Assembly (NCBI GenBank): GCA_018666065.1
Contig: JABJAO010000125.1
Span: 1-53,162 of the forward strand
Source: Microbacteriaceae bacterium
GTDB lineage: Bacteria > Actinomycetota > Actinomycetes > Actinomycetales > Microbacteriaceae
Direction: 5' to 3'
DNA: 53,162 bases
Positions 9,846 through 17,706 of this stretch are shown here, piece after piece. Positions within the stretch are counted from its first letter, which is position 1, and every line of letters begins with the position of its first letter. A program made the translations under genes and the position numbers. The notes under the pieces are model-generated. The model did not search any database and had not been told where the DNA came from. It saw nothing but the letters and a program-made list of their open reading frames with translations.

Positions 9846-10019
9846 ATGCGTAATCCCTTTCTGATCACGGGTGTTCTCTCTATTGCCCTGTGGGTCACCA
9901 TCAGGGAGCAAGCCTTTGACGCCGATCCACTCTTGGCCTCGATTGCGACCGTGCTCTTGCTCGGGTATGGACTCTTTGGTGTGTTCTCGTCGTTGCGCAA
10001 AAAACCCGACCAGGAGTAG
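9846..10019 (+). CDS. Small hypothetical membrane protein (57 aa)
   Basis: MRNPFLITGVLSIALWVTIREQAFDADPLLASIATVLLLGYGLFGVFSSLRKKPDQE; two hydrophobic segments. Confidence 0.5.
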   Translation: MRNPFLITGVLSIALWVTIREQAFDADPLLASIATVLLLGYGLFGVFSSLRKKPDQE

Positions 10020-10078
10020 TCATCTGGCTCCCGGTGACAGCGGCATCGCGTCGCGACCGCGGTTGAGAGAGCGAAGAC

Positions 10079-10711
10079 CTAGGGCTTGACTTGGTGGATT
10101 CGATTGATTCCCACGGCGCCAGCGATCGCGGCGAGGAAAATCAGGGTGATGCCGGCGATGTAGAGGGCAACGCCTGACCAACCCAACCCCTCAGTGGGGT
10201 TGAGGAAAAAGTAGGGGTACCAGTCGACGTATTGCCCGCGCACCAGGGTGATCAGCGCCCACACGATCGGGTAGGACACCCCAATCCACAGTGTGTTCCA
10301 TCCGATGCGGGGTCGCCTGGCTCGAATAACCCAGTCGGCGAGCAAATAGATGGGGATAGCGACGTGGGTGACTTCATTGTGAAAATCAAAGTGGTCGGGT
10401 TCTCGCAACAACCAGTTGTAGACAAGGCACACCACCACCGCGTAGACCGCAAAGTTTGCGCGCACCGTGGCGTACAGCACGGTGTCGGTGGCTCTGGTCC
10501 AGGCAAGAATTCCCCCGGCGATCAACACCACGATGTTCGAATAGCTGGTCTGGTTGGTCAGATAGGCAAAGTGGGTGGCCGGGGTAAAAGTGCCCTCGGC
10601 GAGCTGGCCCGAAATCAGGTCGATGTAGGCTGCAATGATCAGTAAACCCATGGAGATATCCAAGGTGCCCCGAAGTTTGCGCGATACAGGAATTGTCTCG
10701 AGACTTTTCAC
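10079..10711 (-). CDS. Pr6Pr family (FAR-17a/AIG1-like) membrane protein
   Basis: Polytopic membrane protein; FAYLTNQTSYSNIVV...NWLLREPDHFDFHNEVTHVAIPIYLLADWVI. Confidence 0.7.
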   Translation of the reverse strand: MKSLETIPVSRKLRGTLDISMGLLIIAAYIDLISGQLAEGTFTPATHFAYLTNQTSYSNIVVLIAGGILAWTRATDTVLYATVRANFAVYAVVVCLVYNWLLREPDHFDFHNEVTHVAIPIYLLADWVIRARRPRIGWNTLWIGVSYPIVWALITLVRGQYVDWYPYFFLNPTEGLGWSGVALYIAGITLIFLAAIAGAVGINRIHQVKP

Positions 10712-10791
10712 GATGACAACCTACTCCGGCGCATAGGGATTTCAAGGAGCGCCTACAGCGCGTGCCAAGAATCACTTTCTACACTCGCCAC

Positions 10792-11598
10792 ATGCTTACT
10801 CCCTCGGAACCCACGGGACCCTTTGACCTTGTTGTGGGGTTGCCCGTCCACGTCCTCATTACTCATGCCGTGGTCGTGTTTGTGCCCCTGGCGGTCATCG
10901 CGTTGATCCTGGTCATCGCTGTTCCCAGGCTCCGTGGGGCTTATCGTTTTCCCGCAGTGGGACTGGCCATTGTGGGTGCAGTGTCTGCCGTCATTGCAGA
11001 GCAATCAGGGGAGGCGCTCCAAGATCGAGTGGGCTACCCCGGTCAACACGCAGAGTGGGGCGAGATGCTCCCGCCAATTGCGATTGCTCTCGCGCTCCTC
11101 TCAGTTATCTGGCTTATCGTGGTGCGCATGGCATCATCTCGTGGAAAACTTCTCGCCGCCGTCATCGGAGCAGCGGTCATTGTCGTGGGCATTGTCGCGA
11201 TCGTGGTCACCGTTCTTGCGGGGCACTCGGGCGCCGACGAGGCGTGGTCGGATCGCATTCAAGGCAGTGACTCTGCTACCACCCAGGTCGAAGACGCCCC
11301 CGCGGCACTTCCCGTGGAACCCGAGGGGGGAACCGGTGGCGCCGCGGTCTCTGACGTGTTGAGCCTTGAGACTGTTGCTGCGAATGACTCTGAGGCGAGT
11401 TGTTGGGCGATCGTGAACGACAACGTCTATGACCTCACGGACTGGATTTCCCAGCACCCAGGTGGGGCAAGCCGCATCCTGGGTCTGTGTGGCGGGGATG
11501 GCACCAGCCAATTCCAGGGTCAGCACGCAGGATCGTCCTCGGCCGAGGGAGCGTTGGATCGCTACCTCCTCGGCGCCCTGGGCGACCCTCTGCCCTAG
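10792..11598 (+). CDS. DUF2231-like membrane domain fused to cytochrome b5-like heme-binding domain
   Basis: N-term four-helix membrane region GLPVHVLITHAVVVFVPLAV; C-term YDLTDWISQHPGGASRILGLCGGDGTSQFQGQHAG (HPGG and distal His). Confidence 0.75.
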   Translation: MLTPSEPTGPFDLVVGLPVHVLITHAVVVFVPLAVIALILVIAVPRLRGAYRFPAVGLAIVGAVSAVIAEQSGEALQDRVGYPGQHAEWGEMLPPIAIALALLSVIWLIVVRMASSRGKLLAAVIGAAVIVVGIVAIVVTVLAGHSGADEAWSDRIQGSDSATTQVEDAPAALPVEPEGGTGGAAVSDVLSLETVAANDSEASCWAIVNDNVYDLTDWISQHPGGASRILGLCGGDGTSQFQGQHAGSSSAEGALDRYLLGALGDPLP

Positions 11599-11891
11599 GG
11601 GCGCGGTACCCGATACGTCTCGAGCCGCTCCACCGGTAGCTCGACGCGGTCGGCCAGCTCAGCTTTGAGTCTCAGAATCGGTGGGGCCTCGAAGTGCGCC
11701 TGCCAGTGGTGGCGGCTGCTCCAGCGCTCATGAAGGATGAGGTCTCCGCCCACCTCGTCATACAGCGTGTATTCCTCGCAGCCGGAGATGGCGCGAATGT
11801 CGGTCAGTAATTCCTGGATGAGCGACATCGTAAATTCGCGATGCCCGGGCAGGGGAATTAGCCGAACAAAGACGGTGCAGGCTTCGGGCAT
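11595..11891 (-). CDS. ABM/quinol monooxygenase family protein
   Basis: GCEEYTLYDEVGGDLILHERWSSRHHWQAHFEAP. Confidence 0.7.
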   Translation of the reverse strand: MPEACTVFVRLIPLPGHREFTMSLIQELLTDIRAISGCEEYTLYDEVGGDLILHERWSSRHHWQAHFEAPPILRLKAELADRVELPVERLETYRVPRP

Positions 11892-11916
11892 GGTCTGAAG
11901 TGTAGGGGCCTATCCT

Positions 11917-12519
11917 GTGGAGGTGGACCTGCAACTTCTCGCGCTGATGGCTGCGTACTCGCTGGTTACCTCGATCAGCCCAGGACCCAACAACACTGTG
12001 TTGTTGACACTGAGTGCTCGTTTTGGTCACCGTGGGGCTCGCGCTCACCTGGTGGGCATGGTCGTGGGTCTCTCGGCGATGGTGATCGCGATGAGTGCCG
12101 GGTTGGGAGCGTTTTTTGCCGCGTATCCCGCCGTGTATCAGGTCATGAAGTATGTCGGGTTCGCCTACGTGCTCTACATGGCGTGGCGTATTTACCGCTC
12201 CGCTATTCCGCAACCGGGCGAGGACGCTGGTCCCCCTGCGACCGTGTGGAGATCCACGCTGTTTCAGTGGGTGAACCCGAAGGCGTGGATTGTGATCGCT
12301 ACGTTCGTCACCGCTTATATTCCGGTGGATTTGGGACCGTGGGGGATTGCCCTGGCACTGGGAATGTTTATTGGGTTCACGATGCCCGGCGCGGTGGTCT
12401 GGGTTTTTGTGGGCCGTCTGATTGCGCGCTGGCTGACCACGCCGCGCTCCCATAAGGTGTTCACCACTGTCATGGCACTGGCCTTGGTGGCCTCGATGGT
12501 TCCGGTGATATTTCTCTAG
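11917..12519 (+). CDS. LysE/RhtB family amino-acid exporter
   Basis: SISPGPNNTVLLTLSARFGHRGARAHLVGMVVG; six TM pattern; GTG start. Confidence 0.85.
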   Translation: MEVDLQLLALMAAYSLVTSISPGPNNTVLLTLSARFGHRGARAHLVGMVVGLSAMVIAMSAGLGAFFAAYPAVYQVMKYVGFAYVLYMAWRIYRSAIPQPGEDAGPPATVWRSTLFQWVNPKAWIVIATFVTAYIPVDLGPWGIALALGMFIGFTMPGAVVWVFVGRLIARWLTTPRSHKVFTTVMALALVASMVPVIFL

Positions 12520-13775
12520 CGCTTGATGATTCGGACCGGTTCGGTGTCCGCCAGGGGCATGGCATCTCGACCGCGCAGATCCGGGTGAGCACTCTTGAAC
12601 ACCGCGGGGACGATGAACCCCACGAGGGCAAAAACACTGGCAGCGATAAATCCACCGAGTGAGCCAAATCCATCAATGGCAAAACCCGCAATGGCGGAAC
12701 CCAGTGCTGCCCCAATGAGCTGACCCGACCCCATCCAGCCGTAGGCCTCGGCGGTATCGGAGAACTTCACGCTCGAGGAGACAATGGCGAACATCACCGC
12801 CAAGGCGGGAGCGATACCGGCACCCGCGATGAGCAGCGCCAGTGCTATCCACCAGAAATCGAGGATGGCGCCTGCCATCGCGATGCCGATGAACACCACG
12901 AGCATGCGAGCGGCCAACGCCCAGGGTCCAATCGAGAGCCCGCCGAGGGCGAGCCCTCCGATGATGGATCCGATGGCCCAGATAGAGAGAACGATGCCTG
13001 CTTCGGGTCCGCCGTGACCAAACACCGAGACCACAGCAACCTCGACAGCGGCTGCGGCGCCAATGAGCAGGAATCCCACGACTGTGGCCAGCAGCACGGC
13101 GGGCTTGCGGAGGACCACTCCCATTTTGTTCTTGCTCCGCGGGATGCTCACTTCGCCGAGTTCTTTGCAGGAGAGGAACCACAGGCCGCCGGCGATGAGG
13201 AATACACCGGCGACGATGATGGCTAGTTGGGTCGAAATCTGGGTGGCAATAAATGTGGTGACCACCGGGCCTGCAATCCAAATGATCTCTTGCGCTGAGG
13301 CGTCTAAAGAAAACAGCGGAGTCAGTTGCTTCGAGGTCACCATGGTGGGGTAGATAGTCCGTACGGCAGGTTGGATCGGGGGAGTGGCAAGCCCTCCCAC
13401 AAATCCCACCGCCATGTATGCACCAATGGGCATTTCCACGAATGCAATTCCGGCGAGGCTGAACGCGGAGATCACAATGGTGATCACGATGACAGGGCGC
13501 ATCCCCCAGTAGCCCATCCACCGCGACGTCAGTGGACCGGCAAGAGCTTGACCCAGACTGGTGGCGGCCAGCACGAGGCCGGCCAAACCGTAGGAGTTGA
13601 AGATTTGCTCGATGTGCAGGAGGTACGCCAGAGAGATCATTCCCGAGGGGAGCCTCGCCGTGAGTTGGGCCGAAATTATTCGGGCCACTCCGGGAGTTTT
13701 CAACAGGTCAGCGTATTTGTTCACAGCCTTGCCAGCATACGCCTGTGCCAGGAGCGTCAGTGGTCGCTGAAACAC
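12516..13775 (-). CDS. Major facilitator superfamily transporter
   Basis: 12-TM pattern; RLPSGMISLAYLLHIEQIFNSYGLAGLVLA. Confidence 0.82.
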   Translation of the reverse strand: MFQRPLTLLAQAYAGKAVNKYADLLKTPGVARIISAQLTARLPSGMISLAYLLHIEQIFNSYGLAGLVLAATSLGQALAGPLTSRWMGYWGMRPVIVITIVISAFSLAGIAFVEMPIGAYMAVGFVGGLATPPIQPAVRTIYPTMVTSKQLTPLFSLDASAQEIIWIAGPVVTTFIATQISTQLAIIVAGVFLIAGGLWFLSCKELGEVSIPRSKNKMGVVLRKPAVLLATVVGFLLIGAAAAVEVAVVSVFGHGGPEAGIVLSIWAIGSIIGGLALGGLSIGPWALAARMLVVFIGIAMAGAILDFWWIALALLIAGAGIAPALAVMFAIVSSSVKFSDTAEAYGWMGSGQLIGAALGSAIAGFAIDGFGSLGGFIAASVFALVGFIVPAVFKSAHPDLRGRDAMPLADTEPVRIIKR

Positions 13776-13809
13776 TGGCCTCTAGGCCCACCGAAACTTT
13801 CCCCAGACT

Positions 13810-13818
13810 TGTGGAAAA
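13810..13818 (-). promoter_or_regulatory. DnaA-box-like site (TTTTCCACA on - strand)
   Basis: TGTGGAAAA on +; one mismatch to TTRTCCACA. Confidence 0.4.
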
Positions 13819-13828
13819 CTGCCCCAAG

Positions 13829-13837
13829 TTGTCCACA
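13829..13837 (+). promoter_or_regulatory. DnaA box (TTGTCCACA)
   Basis: Perfect match to TTRTCCACA. Confidence 0.55.
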
Positions 13838-13853
13838 GATGTGGAGGACACGC

Positions 13854-13869
13854 CCACAATATGTAGGGT
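13854..13869 (+). promoter_or_regulatory. NrdR-box-like site 1
   Basis: ccaCAATATGTAGggt vs acaCwAtATaTwGtgt; one mismatch in the core. Confidence 0.65.
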
Positions 13870-13885
13870 CTGTGAATTGTCAGGA

Positions 13886-13901
13886 GTGCCATATATAGTG
13901 G
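13886..13901 (+). promoter_or_regulatory. NrdR-box-like site 2
   Basis: gtgCCATATATAGtgg; one mismatch in the core; 32 bp from site 1, start to start. Confidence 0.65.
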
Positions 13902-14008
13902 TCAAGCTGTCGAAGGAAAAAGTGCCCTCTGAGCGCAACCGGGGATAGAAATACAATGAAAAATCACCAGATTTGTGGTCCCTGGGCCAGAGGAATGAGG
14001 AGAACAAC

Positions 14009-16480
14009 ATGAACATCACAGTCGTCAAGCGCAATGGTGACAGAGAGGCCTATGACGCCAACAAGATCAACCTGGCTATCGAGGAAGCAGCAAAGGGGCT
14101 GGATGACTCGATTACCTGGGTGACACAGATTGCCAGTGAGCTCGAACTCACCCTGTTTGATGGCATTACGACCCAGCAGCTCGACGAAGCTGTCATCCAG
14201 GTCGCCCTGCAGAACGTGAAGGACGACCCTGCATTCGACGTTCTAGCATCTCGTTTGCTCGTGAAGACCATTTACAAGCGCGTGCTGGGTGACTACGAAT
14301 CCTCCGAAGAGCTCAAGCAGCTGCACGTCCAGCACTTTGAAGAGAACGTGCGCCGCGGCGTTGACGAGGGCCTGCTCGACGAGCGCCTCACCCAGATGTT
14401 CGACTTTGACCGCCTGGCCGCCGCACTCGAGCCCAGCCGCGATGAGCTGCTCAAGTACATCGGTGTTGTCACACTCAACAACCGCTACGGCATCAAGGGC
14501 CGCAACGGAGACCCACTCGAGGTTCCCCAGTACTTCTGGATGCGTATCGCCATGGGCCTCTCGCTGAACGAGGAAAACCCCACCGACCACGCATTGAAGT
14601 TCTACGACAAGATGTCAAAGCTTGAGTACCTCGCTGCCGGCTCCACGCTGGTCAACGGTGGAACGAGCTACCCCCAGCTCGCAAACTGCTTCGTCATGGA
14701 GATGCAAGACGACATCGAGCACATCGCGAAGACAACGCGTGACGTGATGTGGCTGACCAAGGGAACCGGTGGCATCGGCCTTGCCGTGACAAAGCTCCGC
14801 GCTCAGGGATCCCCGATTCGCTCGAACAACACCACCTCGACGGGTCCGATCCCCTTCATGCACACGATCGACTCGGTGCTGCGGGCAGTGAGCCGCGGTG
14901 GCAAGAAGTTTGGAGCACTGTGCTTCTACATGGAGAACTGGCACCTGGACTTCCCCGAGTTCCTCGACCTTCGCCAGAACTCTGGTGACCCCTACCGCCG
15001 TACCCGCACCGCCAACACCGCAGTGTGGATTTCTGACGAATTCATGAAGCGCGTGGAGAACGACGAGCCCTGGTACCTCTTTGACCCGCTCGAGGTCGCT
15101 GACCTCAACGAGCTTTACGGTGCTGAGTTCTCCAAGCGTTACGCCGAGTATGTCGCGATGGCGGAAGCTGGCTCGCTGAACATGTTCAAGAAAATCGGCG
15201 CCAGGGAGCAATTCAAGGCCATCTTGATTTCTCTCCAGGCCACCAGCCACCCGTGGCTGACCTGGAAGGACACGATCAACAACCGTGCCATCAACAACAA
15301 CACCGGCACGATTCACCTCTCCAACCTCTGCACCGAGATTTGCTTGCCGCAGGATGTTGACAACGTGTCGGTGTGTAACCTCGCCTCGATCAACCTGTCT
15401 CAGCACGTCACCGACGGCGCCATGGACTGGGCAAAGATCGACGAGAGCGCGCGTATTGCTGTGCGCCAGCTCGACAACCTCATCGACATCACGCGCTCGA
15501 GTGTGAAAGAGGCCGACTACTCCAACGAGCAAAACCGTGCCGTGGGGCTTGGCGTCATGGGCTTCACCGACGTCGTGGAGCGCTTTGGCTACAGCTACGA
15601 GAGTGAAGAGGCCTACGACCTCATCGACGAAATCATGGAGCACGTCTCCTATGCCGCCATCGATGAGTCCGCCAACCTCGCTCGCGAGCGCGGCTCCTAC
15701 AACAACTTCGAGGGCTCTCGGTGGTCGCAGGGTCTCGTGCCACTGGACACGGTAGACCTCATGGAGGCTGACCGTGGAGTTCCCGTCGAGGTCAACCGCA
15801 CCACGCGTCTTGACTGGGATGCTCTGCGCGAAAAGGTCAAGGGCGGAATGCGTAACGCAACCCTCATGGCTATCGCTCCGACCGCGTCGATTGGGTTGGT
15901 CGCAGGAACCACTCCGGGTCTTGACCCACAGTTCTCGCAGATCTTCAGCCGCTCGACCAGCTCTGGAAAGTTCCTCGAGGTCAACCGCAACCTGGTCGCC
16001 GCTCTTCGCGAGCACGGCCTGTGGGAGTCCACCCGCGAAGACATTCTGCGAAGCCAGGGTGACATCCAGAGCATCCCCTCGATTCCTCAGGACATCAAGG
16101 ACACCTTCAAGACCAGCTTCCAGCTCTCGCCCATGTCCTTCTTGGAGGTCGCGGCTCGAGCACAGAAGTGGATCGACCAGGCAATCAGCCGCAACATGTA
16201 CCTCGACACCCGGGACATGGACGATCTGATGTCGATTTACTCCGCTGCATGGAAGCGTGGCGTGAAGACCACGTACTACTTGCACATGAAGCCTCGCCAC
16301 ACGGCGGAGCAGTCCACCGTCAAGGTGAACAAGGCCGAGCAGATCAACAGCTCGGGAGGATCTGCGCCCAAGAAGGGCTTTGGCGCAGCAGCACCAACCT
16401 CAGCTGAGCCTGTTGCTGCAGGATCGTCTGCCCCCAAAAAGGGCTTCGGTTTCAGCGGTGCACCGAAGGCGGGTGAGTAA
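14009..16480 (+). CDS. nrdA: Class I ribonucleoside-diphosphate reductase alpha subunit (ORF lacks a C-terminal Cys pair)
   Basis: ATP-cone (VVKRNGDREAYDANKI), QLANCF, NLCTEICLP, VCNLASINL, TTYYLHMKPRH; gene adjacent to nrdB. Confidence 0.93.
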   Translation: MNITVVKRNGDREAYDANKINLAIEEAAKGLDDSITWVTQIASELELTLFDGITTQQLDEAVIQVALQNVKDDPAFDVLASRLLVKTIYKRVLGDYESSEELKQLHVQHFEENVRRGVDEGLLDERLTQMFDFDRLAAALEPSRDELLKYIGVVTLNNRYGIKGRNGDPLEVPQYFWMRIAMGLSLNEENPTDHALKFYDKMSKLEYLAAGSTLVNGGTSYPQLANCFVMEMQDDIEHIAKTTRDVMWLTKGTGGIGLAVTKLRAQGSPIRSNNTTSTGPIPFMHTIDSVLRAVSRGGKKFGALCFYMENWHLDFPEFLDLRQNSGDPYRRTRTANTAVWISDEFMKRVENDEPWYLFDPLEVADLNELYGAEFSKRYAEYVAMAEAGSLNMFKKIGAREQFKAILISLQATSHPWLTWKDTINNRAINNNTGTIHLSNLCTEICLPQDVDNVSVCNLASINLSQHVTDGAMDWAKIDESARIAVRQLDNLIDITRSSVKEADYSNEQNRAVGLGVMGFTDVVERFGYSYESEEAYDLIDEIMEHVSYAAIDESANLARERGSYNNFEGSRWSQGLVPLDTVDLMEADRGVPVEVNRTTRLDWDALREKVKGGMRNATLMAIAPTASIGLVAGTTPGLDPQFSQIFSRSTSSGKFLEVNRNLVAALREHGLWESTREDILRSQGDIQSIPSIPQDIKDTFKTSFQLSPMSFLEVAARAQKWIDQAISRNMYLDTRDMDDLMSIYSAAWKRGVKTTYYLHMKPRHTAEQSTVKVNKAEQINSSGGSAPKKGFGAAAPTSAEPVAAGSSAPKKGFGFSGAPKAGE

Positions 16481-16485
16481 TCACC

Positions 16486-16569
16486 ATGAACTTCGATTCC
16501 ACCACGATCGACGGCTATGCCGTCCCTACTGACCCCATGGATCTTCTGCAGTGCGATAGCTGCCAGTAG
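16486..16569 (+). CDS. 27-aa ORF encoding an NrdA C-terminal redox-tail-like peptide (MNFDSTTIDGYAVPTDPMDLLQCDSCQ)
   Basis: ATG 5 nt after the nrdA stop, purine-rich SD-like ggcgggtgag upstream, ends in CDSCQ as NrdA tails often end in CxxC-type motifs. Confidence 0.5.
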   Translation: MNFDSTTIDGYAVPTDPMDLLQCDSCQ

Positions 16570-16614
16570 CTCCACCTCACCACACAACAACGATCTATAG
16601 ATAAGGACACCATC

Positions 16615-17598
16615 ATGGGAATTCTCGGACAAGGCGTGCAAGAAGGTCTGCTGCTCAAACCTGTTAAGTACAAGTGGGCCATGGACCTCTACGACCAGGC
16701 TGTGGCAAACACCTGGTTCCCCAACGAAATCCAGCTCGGTGAAGACATCGCCGACTTCAAGAAGATGACGGACGAAGAGCGTCACGCCATCACCTTCTTG
16801 ATGAGCTACTTCAACCCCAGCGAGCTGCTCGTCAACAAGGCACTGGCCTTTGGCGTGTACCCCTACATCAACGCACCAGAAGCTCACCTCTACCTGGCCA
16901 AGCAGATGTGGGAAGAAGCCAACCACTGCATGAGCTTCGAGTATGTGCTGGAGACCTTCCCCATCGACCGTGAGCAGGCCTATGCCTCCCACGTTGATGT
17001 CCCCTCCATGGCACGCAAGGAAGACTTCGAAGTGAAGTTCATCCGTCGCATGACTGAGGACACCATCGACATCAGCACCACCGAGGGTAAGCAAGACTTC
17101 GTGCGCAACCTGGTTGCCTACAACGTCATCCTCGAGGGCATCTGGTTCTACTCGGGCTTCATGGTCGCTCTGAGCTTCCGCCAGCGCAACCTGCTGCGCA
17201 ACTTCGGATCCCTCGTGGACTGGATCGTGCGCGACGAGAGCCTGCACCTGAAGTTCGGAATCAACTTGATTCTCACGGTGCTCGAAGAGAACCCCGACCT
17301 GCAGACTCCCGAGTTTGCGACCGAAATCCGTCAGATGATTCTCGATGCAGTGGAAATGGAAGAGGCCTACAACCACGACCTGCTCCCCAACGGCATCCTC
17401 GGCCTCAACGCGAACTACATCAACCAGTACGTGAAGTACTTGGCTGACCGTCGCCTCGAGGAGCTCGGTTTTGAGACGGAGTACAACGTCTCGAACCCCG
17501 CCAAGTGGATGGCCACCGCGAACGACACCCTGCAGTTGGTGAACTTCTTCGAGTCCACCAACACGTCCTACGAGGTCAACGCAACATCCTCTAAGTAG
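16615..17598 (+). CDS. nrdB: Ribonucleoside-diphosphate reductase beta subunit, class Ic-like (Phe at radical-Tyr position)
   Basis: Ligand set E70, E101, H104, E174, E208, H211; F108 at the radical position. Confidence 0.93.
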   Translation: MGILGQGVQEGLLLKPVKYKWAMDLYDQAVANTWFPNEIQLGEDIADFKKMTDEERHAITFLMSYFNPSELLVNKALAFGVYPYINAPEAHLYLAKQMWEEANHCMSFEYVLETFPIDREQAYASHVDVPSMARKEDFEVKFIRRMTEDTIDISTTEGKQDFVRNLVAYNVILEGIWFYSGFMVALSFRQRNLLRNFGSLVDWIVRDESLHLKFGINLILTVLEENPDLQTPEFATEIRQMILDAVEMEEAYNHDLLPNGILGLNANYINQYVKYLADRRLEELGFETEYNVSNPAKWMATANDTLQLVNFFESTNTSYEVNATSSK

Positions 17599-17626
17599 GG
17601 GTATAGCGACCACTAAACTAAGAAGT

Positions 17627-17672
17627 GCAGTGGGAGGAGACAGCGACGGAGTCTCCTCCCACTGCTTTTTTT
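17627..17672 (+). terminator. Rho-independent terminator after nrdB
   Basis: Perfect 15-bp stem GCAGTGGGAGGAGAC/GTCTCCTCCCACTGC, 9-nt loop, then T7. Confidence 0.95.
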
Positions 17673-17706
17673 GTGGGCAACCTCCGAGACGTGTGAGGAT
17701 GAAGAT

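Noticed and set aside
14615-16300. 561-aa antisense ORF opposite nrdA
   Set aside because: Same codon-bias artefact; the sense NrdA is unambiguous.
16474-16486. Classic -1 slippery-heptamer frameshift linking nrdA to the CDSCQ tail
   Set aside because: The sequence GGTGAGTAATCACC is not an X XXY YYZ heptamer, so I favour reinitiation or an indel. Left open as option (b) in the finding rather than annotated.
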